From NCBI GenBank assembly GCA_001899585.1, contig MKWE01000031.1, positions 297,891 through 361,890 of the forward strand: DNA of 64,000 bases, in the 5' to 3' direction. The notes under the pieces were generated by a model. That model saw only the letters and a program-made list of their open reading frames with translations, did no database searches and was not told the DNA's origin. The stretch is from Rhodospirillales bacterium 70-18. GTDB taxonomy: Bacteria; Pseudomonadota; Alphaproteobacteria; Acetobacterales; Acetobacteraceae. Each line of letters begins with the position of its first letter. Position 1 is the stretch's first letter. The position numbers were made by a program, and so were the translations under genes. This document shows, piece by piece, positions 8,913-17,869 of this stretch.

Positions 8913-9128
8913 ATGCCCGACACGAAAACCACAATCTCCGCCAAGAACATCGCCGAGCTGCGCGCCGAATCCGGCCGCTCGCGCATCGTCGATGCCGCGG
9001 TGCTGCACCTGGAGAAGGACCGCGGCATCAACCTCGGCACGGCCAACGCGGCGCTCAGCTGGGGACTGGACTTCACCCTGCACATCAGCGCCGACCAGGC
9101 CGGCCGGGTGGCGCGCCCCGGCGGCTGA
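8913..9128 (+). CDS. candidate RiPP precursor peptide for a radical SAM maturase
   Basis: A 71-residue protein with no database family I recognise. It has a polar, charged N-terminal half (MPDTKTTISAKNIAELRAES) that would suit a leader, and a C-terminal half holding all of the Trp and Phe: NAALSWGLDFTLHISADQ (about 45-62) and a tail ending RPGG. Trp50, Phe54 and His57 lie three to four residues apart and are candidate sites for aromatic cyclophane cross-links. Position supports the call: it sits directly upstream of a radical SAM/SPASM gene on the same strand and has its own strong GGAGGAAAGGGAAGAG site. An in-frame upstream ATG at 8730 would add 61 residues but has a poorer site. The precursor role is inference from size, composition and context. 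Confidence 0.6.
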   Translation: MPDTKTTISAKNIAELRAESGRSRIVDAAVLHLEKDRGINLGTANAALSWGLDFTLHISADQAGRVARPGG

Positions 9129-9151
9129 ACCAAGGCCGGCTGCACCGACGA

Positions 9152-9183
9152 TTGCCAGGCCGGCGACGCGGCCGGCCTGGCAA
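9152..9183 (+). terminator. intercistronic hairpin between precursor and maturase
   Basis: TTGCCAGGCCGGC (9152-9164) and GCCGGCCTGGCAA (9171-9183) form a perfect 13-bp stem with a six-base loop. There is no T-tract, so partial attenuation or 3' protection of the upstream message is more likely than full termination. It lies 23 bases after the precursor stop and 24 bases before the maturase start. Confidence 0.6.
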
Positions 9184-9207
9184 CCCGACCGGAGGGGGGG
9201 AAGGCGG

Positions 9208-10416
9208 ATGAACGCGTTCGAGCTGTGCATCGTCAAGGTCACGGCGTTCTGCAACATCGATTGCAGCTACTGCTACATGTTCAACGCGGCCGACCACACC
9301 CACGAGCGGGTGCCGCGCACGATGTCCGAGGCCATGGCGCTGCGCCTGCTCGACCGCATCCGCGACTACCTCGATGCCGGCGGGCGGCGGCGCTTCCATC
9401 TGACCCTGCATGGCGGCGAGCCGTCGCTGTGGCCGCTGCCGGCCATGCGCGGCTTTCTGGAGCGCGTGCGCGCCCTGAACGCCGAGGGCTACCACCTCAC
9501 CGTCAGCATGCAGACCAACGCCTTTCGCTACGACGAGCGGCTGTTCGCGCTGCTGGCCGAGCATGGCGTGTCGGTCGGCGTCAGCATCGACGGCCCGCGC
9601 GAATTCAACGACCGCCGCCGCGTCACCCATCGCGGCGCCGGCTCCTACGACCGGGTGATGGGCAATGTGGAACGCATCCTGGGCGGCCCGGGCGCCGGGG
9701 TGTTCCAGGGCTTTCTGGCAGTCGCCGATCCGACCATCGCGCCGGCCGCCTTCGTCGACTGGGCGGCGGCCCTGCCGGTCACCAGGCTGGACCTGCTGTG
9801 GCCGATGGATTTCTCCCACCTCAACCCGCCCTGGGACGACGGCGACGAGGCGGCGTATCGGGCGGCGCCGCGATTCGGCCACTGGTTCGCCGCGGTGTTC
9901 GACGCCTGGATGGCCAAGGACGATCCCGACCTGCACATCCGCCATTTCTACGACTGCATCGCGCATTACCTGGGCTCGACCCGGCATATCGAGTCCATCG
10001 TCAACGACGGTGTGCCGATGTTCGTCGTCAACACCGACGGCGCCTACGAATACCACGACTACCTGCGCCCGCACGCCGACGGCGCCTGCCGCACCGGCGC
10101 CAACGCCACCGACCACCCGATTTCCGTGCTGCACGACGACCCGCTGTTCCGCCGGCTGCTGGCGCTGGCCGAGCATTTGCCGGCCGACTGCGCCGGCTGC
10201 GACGTGCGCGCGGTGTGCGGCGGCGGCTTCCTGCCCGGTCGCACCGGGGCGCCCGGCATGCCGCGCTCGGTGCTGTGCCACGACCAGGGGCACTTCTTCG
10301 CCCATGTCAGCCGCACGTTGGCGCGGCTGGGCGTGCCCCCGGCCGAGGGCCGCGCCGCCGGCACCGGCGGGATACCGCGGCCGTTGCTCGGGGGGCGGGT
10401 GGCGGTGGCGGCCTGA
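9208..10416 (+). CDS. radical SAM/SPASM peptide maturase, FxsB-like
   Basis: A 402-residue enzyme with the radical SAM cluster motif FCNIDCSYC (Cys15, Cys19, Cys22) and the AdoMet-site glycine-rich strand LHGGEPS. The C-terminal SPASM/twitch-like region has cysteines at 294, 328, 331, 337 and 357. The order C-AGC-DVRAVCGGG...PGR...PRSVLC resembles that of the FxsB family of cyclophane-forming RiPP enzymes; that match is from memory of the family pattern. Such enzymes cross-link aromatic side chains to a nearby beta-carbon in the precursor. GGAGGGGGGGAAGG precedes the ATG. No exporter or protease gene accompanies it, so the cassette is minimal. Confidence 0.78.
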   Translation: MNAFELCIVKVTAFCNIDCSYCYMFNAADHTHERVPRTMSEAMALRLLDRIRDYLDAGGRRRFHLTLHGGEPSLWPLPAMRGFLERVRALNAEGYHLTVSMQTNAFRYDERLFALLAEHGVSVGVSIDGPREFNDRRRVTHRGAGSYDRVMGNVERILGGPGAGVFQGFLAVADPTIAPAAFVDWAAALPVTRLDLLWPMDFSHLNPPWDDGDEAAYRAAPRFGHWFAAVFDAWMAKDDPDLHIRHFYDCIAHYLGSTRHIESIVNDGVPMFVVNTDGAYEYHDYLRPHADGACRTGANATDHPISVLHDDPLFRRLLALAEHLPADCAGCDVRAVCGGGFLPGRTGAPGMPRSVLCHDQGHFFAHVSRTLARLGVPPAEGRAAGTGGIPRPLLGGRVAVAA

Positions 10417-10424
10417 CCGCGGGC

Positions 10425-10441
10425 GCGGGGCTTCGCCCCGC
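10425..10441 (+). terminator. hairpin closing the precursor-maturase cassette
   Basis: GCGGGGC-TTC-GCCCCGC is a perfect 7-bp GC stem nine bases after the maturase stop, followed by CTTATCTCCTCCTT. The T-run is interrupted, so termination would be modest. Confidence 0.5.
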
Positions 10442-10515
10442 CTTATCTCCTCCTTGGATTTGGAGCCGGCCTCCCGCCCGACTATGGTCCGCCCGCCCCC
10501 AACCGGACCCCACCC

Positions 10516-12132
10516 ATGCTGCGACTGACCGAACTGCGCCTGAAGCTGGACCACGACGACGACGCACTGCGCCAGGCCATCCTGCACCGCCTGGGGCTCG
10601 ACCCCGCGGCGCTGCTGGGCTACCGCGTCGCACGCCGCGCCTGGGATGCGCGGCGGCGCTCGGCGATCATGCTGACCTACAGCGTGGACATCACGGTGGC
10701 CGACGAGGCGGCTCTGCTGGCCCGCCACGAGGGCGACCGCCACCTCGGCCCCACGCCGGACACCGAATACCGCTTCGTCGCCCGCGCGCCGGCCGGGCTG
10801 GCACGCCGCCCGGTGGTGGTCGGCACCGGCCCGTGCGGCCTGTTCGCCGGGCTGATCCTGGCGCAGATGGGCTTCCGGCCGATCATCCTCGATCGCGGCA
10901 AGGTCGTGCGCGAGCGCACCAAGGACACCTGGGGCCTGTGGCGGCGCGGCGTGCTGAACCCGGAATCCAACGTCCAGTTCGGCGAGGGCGGCGCCGGCAC
11001 CTTCTCGGACGGCAAGCTGTACAGCCAGATCTCGGACCCGAAGCACCACGGCCGCAAGGTGCTCACCGAATTCGTCCGTGCCGGTGCGCCGGAGGAGATC
11101 CTGACCGTCGCCAAGCCGCATATCGGCACCTTCCGCCTGGTTTCCATGGTCGAGCACATGCGCGCCACCATCGAGGGCCTGGGCGGCGAATACCGCTTCC
11201 AGACCAAGGTGGTGGACCTGGATATCGACGCCGCCCGCCAGCTCCGCGGCGTGGTGCTGGAAGGCGGCGAGCGGCTCGCCGCCGACCATGTGGTGCTGGC
11301 GGTCGGCCACAGCGCGCGCGACACTTTCGCCATGCTCGACGAGCGCGGCGTGCATATCGAGGCCAAGCCGTTCTCGATCGGCCTGCGCATCGAGCATCCG
11401 CAGTCGCTGATCGACCGCGACCGCTTCGGCAGCTTCGCCGGCAACCCGATCCTGGGGGCGGCCGACTACAAGCTGGTGCACCATTGCGGCCCCGGCCAGG
11501 CCTCGGGCCGCAGCGTCTACAGCTTCTGCATGTGCCCCGGCGGCACCGTGGTCGCCGCCACCTCCGAGCCGGGCCGGGTGGTGACCAACGGCATGAGCCA
11601 GTATTCGCGCGCCGAGCGCAACGCCAATGCCGGCATCGTGGTCGGCATCACCCCCGCCGACTATCCGGGCGGCGTGCTGGCCGGCATCGCCTTCCAGCGC
11701 CGCTGGGAGAGTGCCGCCTTCACCGCCGGCGGCAGCACCTATGCCGCGCCGGCGCAGCTGGTGGGCGATTTCCTGGCCGGCCGGCGCTCGTCGGCGCTCG
11801 GCGGCGTGCTGCCTTCATACCGGCCGGGCGTGACCATGACCGACCTGTCCGCCTGCCTGCCCGACTACGTGGTGGCGGCCATCCGCGAGGCGCTGCCGGC
11901 CTTCGCGCGCACCCTGCCCGGCTTCGCCATGGACGACGCGCTGCTGACCGGGGTGGAAACCCGCACCTCCTCGCCCATCCGCATCACCCGCGACGCCGCC
12001 TGCCAGAGCCTGAACACGCCGGGCCTGTTCCCGGCCGGCGAGGGCGCTGGCTATGCCGGCGGCATCCTCTCGGCCGGGGTGGACGGCATCCGGGTGGCCG
12101 AGGCGGTGGCGCGCAGCATGCTCGGCGTCTGA
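10516..12132 (+). CDS. FAD-dependent dehydrogenase (COG2509 type)
   Basis: A soluble flavoprotein of 538 residues. An N-terminal alpha/beta region of about 95 residues precedes a Rossmann FAD site, VVVGTGPCGLFAGL (Gly103, Gly105, Gly108). Later conserved stretches are VQFGEGGAGTFSDGKL, AVGHSARDTF, and the C-terminal TPGLFPAGEGAGYAGGI that contacts FAD. This pattern is the widespread uncharacterised FAD-dependent dehydrogenase group; the reaction is not known. Length is typical. It is on the same strand as the RiPP cassette but separated by a hairpin and 99 bases, and is probably independent. It is convergent with the DUF2125 gene (21-base gap). Confidence 0.85.
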   Translation: MLRLTELRLKLDHDDDALRQAILHRLGLDPAALLGYRVARRAWDARRRSAIMLTYSVDITVADEAALLARHEGDRHLGPTPDTEYRFVARAPAGLARRPVVVGTGPCGLFAGLILAQMGFRPIILDRGKVVRERTKDTWGLWRRGVLNPESNVQFGEGGAGTFSDGKLYSQISDPKHHGRKVLTEFVRAGAPEEILTVAKPHIGTFRLVSMVEHMRATIEGLGGEYRFQTKVVDLDIDAARQLRGVVLEGGERLAADHVVLAVGHSARDTFAMLDERGVHIEAKPFSIGLRIEHPQSLIDRDRFGSFAGNPILGAADYKLVHHCGPGQASGRSVYSFCMCPGGTVVAATSEPGRVVTNGMSQYSRAERNANAGIVVGITPADYPGGVLAGIAFQRRWESAAFTAGGSTYAAPAQLVGDFLAGRRSSALGGVLPSYRPGVTMTDLSACLPDYVVAAIREALPAFARTLPGFAMDDALLTGVETRTSSPIRITRDAACQSLNTPGLFPAGEGAGYAGGILSAGVDGIRVAEAVARSMLGV

Positions 12133-12153
12133 TCCCGCCTACTGGCCGCCCCC

Positions 12154-13713
12154 CTACTTGCCACCGGGCATCATCGCCGACAGGTCGGTATCGTTCACCA
12201 GCACCTTGTTGTCCGCGTAGCGGATCTTCCACACCGTGGCGGCCCCCACCTGGCGGCCGATACCTTTCAGGAAGATCAGGAACGGCGCGGCGGATTTCAG
12301 CTCCGGCGTGGTGTTGGCCTGCTTGATCAGCGCCTCCAGCCCGGTGGCGCGGAATTCGCCGCCGCCGCTGATGTCGTCCAGCGCCGCCACCTTCACGCCG
12401 CCGCCGCCGGTCAGCCGTGCCGGCCCCACGTCGAACGCCACGTCCTCCACCGCCAGCCGCAGCGGCCCCTTGTCCAGCAGCGCCAGCACGCTCGCCATGG
12501 CGTTGTCCGCGGCGTTCGGGTCGTCGATCGAGCGCAGGATCAGGTCTTCCAGGTCGTGCTTGGGGATGCCGCCGATATGCGGGGTCAGCGCGATCCGCTT
12601 GGGCAGGTAGTCGCGCATCACCCCCTCGGGGATCATCGGCGACTGTAATCCCTCGATGTCGATCCGCCAGGCGAGGTCGGCCTTGCCGGCGGGGGCGGCC
12701 ATGTCGAAGCCGATCGACAGCTTGCGCAGGCTGCCGGTCTGCCCGCCGAGCGCCACGTGGATGCCCTCGTAGGTCTGTTCGCTGGTCATCCCGTCCATCA
12801 GCCCGGCCAGCGCCCGCACCACGGCGCGCGCGCCGGCCTTGTCGGCCTCCGTCACCTCCACCTTGCCGGCCTCGACCTTCGCGGCCTCCTGCACCGAGGC
12901 CGCCAGCCCCGCCAGCGCGTGCACCAGCGCGCCGGCGCCGGCCATGTCCACGTTGCTGGCGGTCACGCTGGTGCGCATGCGGTCGATGCCGATATCCAGC
13001 GCCGAGCCGTCCGGCATCAGGCTGTGGGCGGCGTATTTGTCGAGGCTGGACTGCCCCGTCATGGTCAGTCGCCCGTCGCTGGTCGGCTGCAGGACCATAT
13101 GGCCGGTAACACCGTCCACCTGCGTGGTCTGCACCCCCTGCGCGCCCTGGATCTCCACCGAATAGCCGCGCAGCCGCGTGTCGAAGCTGGAGGTGGTGGC
13201 CAGCGAGGTATCCAGTATGCCGTGCATGTCCTGCTCGGCGATCTTCAGGGTCATCGACGACGGCACGTCCTTGCCCGCCGCCTGCAGGCTCGGGTCCAGC
13301 GCCACGCTGAACGGCGAGGGCAGCCGCATGTCCTCGATCGCCCAGCGATGGTCGTCGAGCTGCTTGACCCGCGCGCTCACCACGCCGTCGCCGAACGACA
13401 CCCCGGAACGCGCCGGGCCGCCGAACGGTATCTCAATCCGATAGCCGTCGTCGCCGGCCACCACCCGCAGCGGCAGCGCCGCCACATCCACCGCCGTCCC
13501 CACCTGGCCAGTCAGCCAGGCGCGCAGGCCGGCCTCCAGCGCCTGCGCCTGCGCCTCGGTGACCCGCGCCGCCGTCACCGGCGCGGCGGGGGCGGGCGCG
13601 GCGGGCGCGGGCGCGGGCGCGGGCGCGGTTTGGGCCACGGCCGGCGCCGCCCCCGCCAGCAGCCCCGCTGCAAACACCGCATAGGCCGGCCGCAGCCGCG
13701 CGCGCAGAAGCAT
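12154..13713 (-). CDS. DUF2125 domain-containing exported protein
   Basis: About 519 residues. A signal peptide ends near APAVAQ (around residue 27), followed by an Ala-Pro linker (about 28-45). A long beta-rich body follows, with repeated lipid-transfer-like strands such as YRIEIPFGGPARSGVSFGDG. The DUF2125 family is alphaproteobacterial and uncharacterised; a periplasmic location is predicted. The start at 13713 has GAGGAAAC just upstream; an upstream in-frame extension has no signal-peptide character. It follows tamB on the same strand after 166 bases, suggesting an envelope-related transcription unit, though a shared function is only inference. Confidence 0.8.
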   Translation of the reverse strand: MLLRARLRPAYAVFAAGLLAGAAPAVAQTAPAPAPAPAAPAPAAPVTAARVTEAQAQALEAGLRAWLTGQVGTAVDVAALPLRVVAGDDGYRIEIPFGGPARSGVSFGDGVVSARVKQLDDHRWAIEDMRLPSPFSVALDPSLQAAGKDVPSSMTLKIAEQDMHGILDTSLATTSSFDTRLRGYSVEIQGAQGVQTTQVDGVTGHMVLQPTSDGRLTMTGQSSLDKYAAHSLMPDGSALDIGIDRMRTSVTASNVDMAGAGALVHALAGLAASVQEAAKVEAGKVEVTEADKAGARAVVRALAGLMDGMTSEQTYEGIHVALGGQTGSLRKLSIGFDMAAPAGKADLAWRIDIEGLQSPMIPEGVMRDYLPKRIALTPHIGGIPKHDLEDLILRSIDDPNAADNAMASVLALLDKGPLRLAVEDVAFDVGPARLTGGGGVKVAALDDISGGGEFRATGLEALIKQANTTPELKSAAPFLIFLKGIGRQVGAATVWKIRYADNKVLVNDTDLSAMMPGGK

Positions 13714-13826
13714 GGAGGTTTCCTCGTGATTCGATACGATGCCGCCAGTCTTACCCCGCATCGCCCCGCCGGGCACGCGCAATCGCAGGCCGCCGGACAA
13801 ACAGGGGCGTGATCGGCGGCGCGCCC

Positions 13827-13855
13827 CGTGATGGTGATGTCGCATCACCATCACG
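13827..13855 (-). terminator. perfect 13-bp hairpin behind tamB
   Basis: CGTGATGGTGATG (13827-13839) and CATCACCATCACG (13843-13855) pair perfectly around a three-base TCG loop. It begins 25 bases past the tamB stop in the direction of transcription and lacks a T-tract. It could end or protect tamAB mRNA before the DUF2125 gene. Confidence 0.5.
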
Positions 13856-13879
13856 AAACCATATCGATTTCCCGCCCGC

Positions 13880-16800
13880 TCAGTAGTCGAACTGCCAGGT
13901 CACCCCGACATCGGTGCCCATGTTCCCCGCCGCCCCGGTGGCCGAGCTGGTGCCGCTGCTGCCCACCCCGGCCTGCAGCCGCACGCCGCGCCCGAGGTCG
14001 ATCTCCACCGTTCCCTTGGTGCCGGTGCCGGTGGCGTTCTGCTTCGCCCCCAGATACACCCCCGGCGCCAGCGACCGCCCCGCCTCCACCGTGGCACCGC
14101 TGGACTGGCCGCTGCCGCTGCCGCCGCTCACCGACAGCCGGTCCAGCCCCAGCCCCGCCCGCACCGCCTCCAGCGGGTCGAAGCTGGTCCCCCCGGCCAT
14201 CTGCGCCAGCGCGGCGGCGATCTGCGCCAGTTCCACCGGCCCCAGGTTCACCGTGCTCTTGTTGAACAGCAACTGCGCCAGCACCTCGTCCTGCGGCAGC
14301 TCCGGCGCGCTGGACAGCACGATCTTCGGCGCGCTGGCATGCCCGGTGACGGTCAGCGTCGCCGTGATGTCGCCGCTGGTGCTGCTGGCGACGAAATCCA
14401 GCGTCGGGTCCACCGGCAGCCCGCCATCGAATTGCAGCGTGCCGGAGGTGAAGCTCAGCGTCTTGCCGGCCAGCGTGTAGCTGCCGCGCCGCAGCGTGAA
14501 CCGCCCCTGCGGCCGCGGATCGGCCGAGCTGCCGAGCACGCGCAGATTGCCCTGCAACTCGGCGTCCAGCCCGCGCCCGCGCACCAATATCTGCCCGGGT
14601 GCGCGGATCGCCACATCCAGCCCCACCACCGGCCCCGGTGATGCCGGCGGCGGCGGCGCCTGGCCGGGGCGGCGCACGTCCAGCACCGCCACACCCGCCG
14701 GCAGGCTGTCCGGCACCCGGATCTCGGTGCGCCCCAGCGTCACCGTGCCGCGCGCCGCCAGCCCGTCCGGCAACGCCCCCTGCACCGTGAGATCGGCATC
14801 CAGTGTGCCATGCACCAGTTCCGAGGCGAGCAGCTGCGCGTCCTTGGCGGTCAGCGCCAGCGATAGCGTCATCGGGCTGGCCAGCGACAGCGTGCCGCTG
14901 GCGCCGATGCTGCCGTCGCCGGCCCGCCCGGTCAGGCTGGCGAGGCGGATGGTCTGGCCGCTGGCGGTCACCGTCGCCGCGATGTCGCGCACCCGCAGCC
15001 CCAGCGGAATATCCTGCACCACCCCGCCGGTCAGATGCAGCGTGCCGCCGACCTGCGGTGCCGCAGCGGTTCCGGTGATGCCGGCATCCAGTGCCAGCCG
15101 CCCCTGCACCTGCCGCCCCTCGGCGGCCACCAGCGCGTTCAGCGCCGCCAGGTCCACCTGCCCGCGCGCCCGCAGGTCCATCGCGCCTGCCCCCAGCGGC
15201 AGGCTGCCGGCCAGCGACAGGCTGTCGCTCCCCACCCGCAGCCGCGCATCCAGCGTCGCCCGCTCGCCGGCCAGCGTCGCGGTGGCGGCTAGGTCGGCGG
15301 GCTTGAGGGTGGCGCCCGCCCCCTCGGTCACCCGCAGCCCGGCGCCATGCAGCCGGATCGTGCCCGCCGGCCGCGCCGGCGGCCCGGTCAGCCGCGCATC
15401 GGCCGAGACCGTGCCGGCCAGCTTCAGCCCGGGCGCCGCCAGCCGCGCCAGCCCGGCCGGCAGGTCGCGCAGGCTGGCGGTCAGGTCCAGCGCCGGCAGC
15501 ACCCGCCCCTTGGCCGACAGCGTCGCCGCGCCCAACCGCAATTCCAGCCCGTCCAGGCTCACCCCGCTGGCGAAATCCACCCGCAGCCGGCGGGCCAGCG
15601 CCAGATGCTGGTCGCGCCAATCGGCGGTGAGGGCCGAGAGGTTCAGCCGCCCCGCCTCCGCATCCAGCGTCCCGGCGGCGGCGGCGCGCAGGGCGGCGCC
15701 GCCCAGGTCGGCGACATCGGCATTCAGCCGCAGGCCGAGCGCCGAGGGCGGCCCCTCCGCCTCCAGGCGCAGGCGACCGGCCACCCCGCCGGCCCGGAAC
15801 CCGTCCACCGCCAGCGTCGCGGTGGTGACCCGCGCCCCCAGTGGATCGCGCAGCGTCGCGGTCAGCCCCAGCGTGCCGGCGGCGCTGCCCGCGAGATCGA
15901 GCTTGGTGGCGTCCAGCTGCAGCCGCACCGCGCCGGGCTCCAGCACCGCCTCGGCGCTCAGCCCGCCGGCCAGCTTGCGGCCCAGCAGCGCCTGGAGATC
16001 GGAGAGCGCCGTCATCCCCAGCGCGATCCGCCCCTGCGGCAGCGTGGCGCCGGGGGCCAGGGTCAGCGCCCCCTCGGCATGCGCGCTCTTCCAGCCGGCG
16101 CGGGCGATGTCCAGGTGCAGCACGCCGGCCGCATCGCGCGCGGCGGTGGCCAGCACGTCGAGCGGCGCGCCGTCCAGCGTGCCGCCGGCCACGATCCGGC
16201 CGGTCGGCGCATCGGGCAGGCCGCTGGCCTCGATGCTGGCGGTCACCGGGCCGCGCGGCCGCCCGGCGGGCGCGAGGTCGCCGGTCAGCGTGGCGTTCAC
16301 CGTCATCGCGCCGGGCGCGCCGGCCACCCGGCCGCGCAGCGCCAGCGCACCGTCCAGGCTGGGCGCCAGCACCGCGAGATCGGGCAGCCCGAGCGTCCAG
16401 TCCACCCCCAGCACGCCCCCGGTCATCCCGCCTTGGGCCGTGGCGTGCAGCCGCGCGCCGTCCAGCGTCAGCGCCGACACCGCGATATCCCCGCCCTGCC
16501 GGCTCGCCCGCAGCGCGAACCGCCCGTCCGCGCCGATCAGCCCTGGCAGCGGCGCCTGCCCGCCGGTCAGCGCCACCGTCCCGCCGGCATCCACGGTCAG
16601 GAACGGCGCCAGCGTCACCTTGGCATCCAGCGCCGCCGTGCCGCGCGCATCCACCCCGCCCAGCGCCGCGAAGGGCGCCAGCTCCGGCAGCGCCACGGCG
16701 AGGTCCGACTGCCCGCCCGGCCGCAGCGTGCCATGGGCATGCAGCAGCGCGTGGTCCAGCGTCACCGCGATGGCGGCGGCGTCCATCCCGGTTTCGGCAT

Positions 16801-17869
16801 GCAGCCGCAGCGGCGCGGCGGCGAACAGGCCGCCCACCCCCGGGGCATGCAGCCCGGCCATGCCCGCATCCAGCACCACCCGCCCGTCCTTGGCGCCGGC
16901 ATCGGCGGTGAGCGTGTCCAGCGCCGCCCCGAACGCCGCCAGCTTCGCCACCTGCAGCGTGGCGGTCGCCGTCGGCGCCGCCAGCGTGCCGCGCAGCCGG
17001 CCGGTCAGGCTGACCGAGCCCCAGGACAGGTCGGGCCGCGGCGCCATCGCCGGGGCGGTGGCGGCGATGTCCAGGTCCGCCGCCTCGCCGCGCAGGTCCA
17101 GCCGCCCGGACGCGCTGGCATGCAGCGCCCCGGCGGACAGGCTGGCCTTCAGTGCGGCGCCGGTCCAGGGGCCGTCCAGCGTGGCGCCCAGCGCCAGCGT
17201 ATCGCCGGCCGGCACCAGGTCCGGCAGCCCGGCCAGCGCGCTCGCCAGCCCCTGCGCCGGCTCGCTCGCGACCACGGCCAGCCGCAGCCCGCCCGCATCG
17301 GCGCTGCCGTCCAGCCGGTAGCGGCCCGGCGCATCCAGCCGCGCCAGATCCAGCGTCGCCGCGCCCTGCTCCAGGCTGGGCAGCCGCGCGGTCCCGTGCA
17401 CCGACAGCACGGCGGCATGCCCGGCGACCGCCGCGCCCAGCTCCAGCCGCGCCACCGCCAGCACCGCCACGTTCACCGCCACCGGCAGCCGGAACGGCGT
17501 GGCGGCGGCCGATGCCGGCGCTGGCGCCGGCCCGGCCCGCGGCAGCCGCGCCAGCGCCACCAGCCCGGCGCTCAGCCGGTCGATCCGTGCCTCGCCATGC
17601 AGCAGCCGCAGCGGCGACCAGTCCAGCACCAGGTCGTCGATCCGCAGCCACGCGCCGCCGCCATCGCGCAGCACCAGGCTGTCGGCATGCAGCGCATCGG
17701 GGAAGCTGCCGGACAGCCCGGTCAGCGCCACCTGCCCGCCGGTCAGCGCCGCCACCGCCCGCGCCGCCGCGCGCTGGCCCGGCGCGGTGTTCAGCCCGGC
17801 CAGCAGCAGCCCCGCCGCCAGCACCGGCAGCAGCAGCACGATGGCGAAGGCCCACGCCGCGCGGCGCAT
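13880..17869 (-). CDS. tamB: translocation and assembly module inner-membrane protein TamB
   Basis: A 1329-residue protein with an N-terminal membrane anchor (WAFAIVLLLPVLAAGLLLAG, about 6-25). A very long, repetitive beta-rich body follows, with many LxLxGxL-type strands and the C-terminal DUF490/TamB domain (FTLRRGSYTLAGKTLSF, PTLDFVASS, LLFNK). It ends in an aromatic beta-signal-like VTWQFDY. TamB spans the periplasm as a beta-taco groove and works with TamA in outer-membrane protein insertion and anterograde phospholipid transport. Its ATG shares one base with the tamA stop, so the pair is coupled. Length is normal. Confidence 0.92.
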   Translation of the reverse strand: MRRAAWAFAIVLLLPVLAAGLLLAGLNTAPGQRAAARAVAALTGGQVALTGLSGSFPDALHADSLVLRDGGGAWLRIDDLVLDWSPLRLLHGEARIDRLSAGLVALARLPRAGPAPAPASAAATPFRLPVAVNVAVLAVARLELGAAVAGHAAVLSVHGTARLPSLEQGAATLDLARLDAPGRYRLDGSADAGGLRLAVVASEPAQGLASALAGLPDLVPAGDTLALGATLDGPWTGAALKASLSAGALHASASGRLDLRGEAADLDIAATAPAMAPRPDLSWGSVSLTGRLRGTLAAPTATATLQVAKLAAFGAALDTLTADAGAKDGRVVLDAGMAGLHAPGVGGLFAAAPLRLHAETGMDAAAIAVTLDHALLHAHGTLRPGGQSDLAVALPELAPFAALGGVDARGTAALDAKVTLAPFLTVDAGGTVALTGGQAPLPGLIGADGRFALRASRQGGDIAVSALTLDGARLHATAQGGMTGGVLGVDWTLGLPDLAVLAPSLDGALALRGRVAGAPGAMTVNATLTGDLAPAGRPRGPVTASIEASGLPDAPTGRIVAGGTLDGAPLDVLATAARDAAGVLHLDIARAGWKSAHAEGALTLAPGATLPQGRIALGMTALSDLQALLGRKLAGGLSAEAVLEPGAVRLQLDATKLDLAGSAAGTLGLTATLRDPLGARVTTATLAVDGFRAGGVAGRLRLEAEGPPSALGLRLNADVADLGGAALRAAAAGTLDAEAGRLNLSALTADWRDQHLALARRLRVDFASGVSLDGLELRLGAATLSAKGRVLPALDLTASLRDLPAGLARLAAPGLKLAGTVSADARLTGPPARPAGTIRLHGAGLRVTEGAGATLKPADLAATATLAGERATLDARLRVGSDSLSLAGSLPLGAGAMDLRARGQVDLAALNALVAAEGRQVQGRLALDAGITGTAAAPQVGGTLHLTGGVVQDIPLGLRVRDIAATVTASGQTIRLASLTGRAGDGSIGASGTLSLASPMTLSLALTAKDAQLLASELVHGTLDADLTVQGALPDGLAARGTVTLGRTEIRVPDSLPAGVAVLDVRRPGQAPPPPASPGPVVGLDVAIRAPGQILVRGRGLDAELQGNLRVLGSSADPRPQGRFTLRRGSYTLAGKTLSFTSGTLQFDGGLPVDPTLDFVASSTSGDITATLTVTGHASAPKIVLSSAPELPQDEVLAQLLFNKSTVNLGPVELAQIAAALAQMAGGTSFDPLEAVRAGLGLDRLSVSGGSGSGQSSGATVEAGRSLAPGVYLGAKQNATGTGTKGTVEIDLGRGVRLQAGVGSSGTSSATGAAGNMGTDVGVTWQFDY

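Noticed and set aside
8913..9128. Assignment of the peptide to the His-Xaa-Ser (HxsA) system because of its HIS triplet
   Set aside because: There is only one HxS occurrence, and no HxsB/HxsC/HxsD pair is present; one enzyme of FxsB-like pattern is found instead.
13820..13860. His-rich HHHH peptide starts on both strands
   Set aside because: They arise from the CATCACCATCAC hairpin and are not conserved parts of the DUF2125 protein or TamB.
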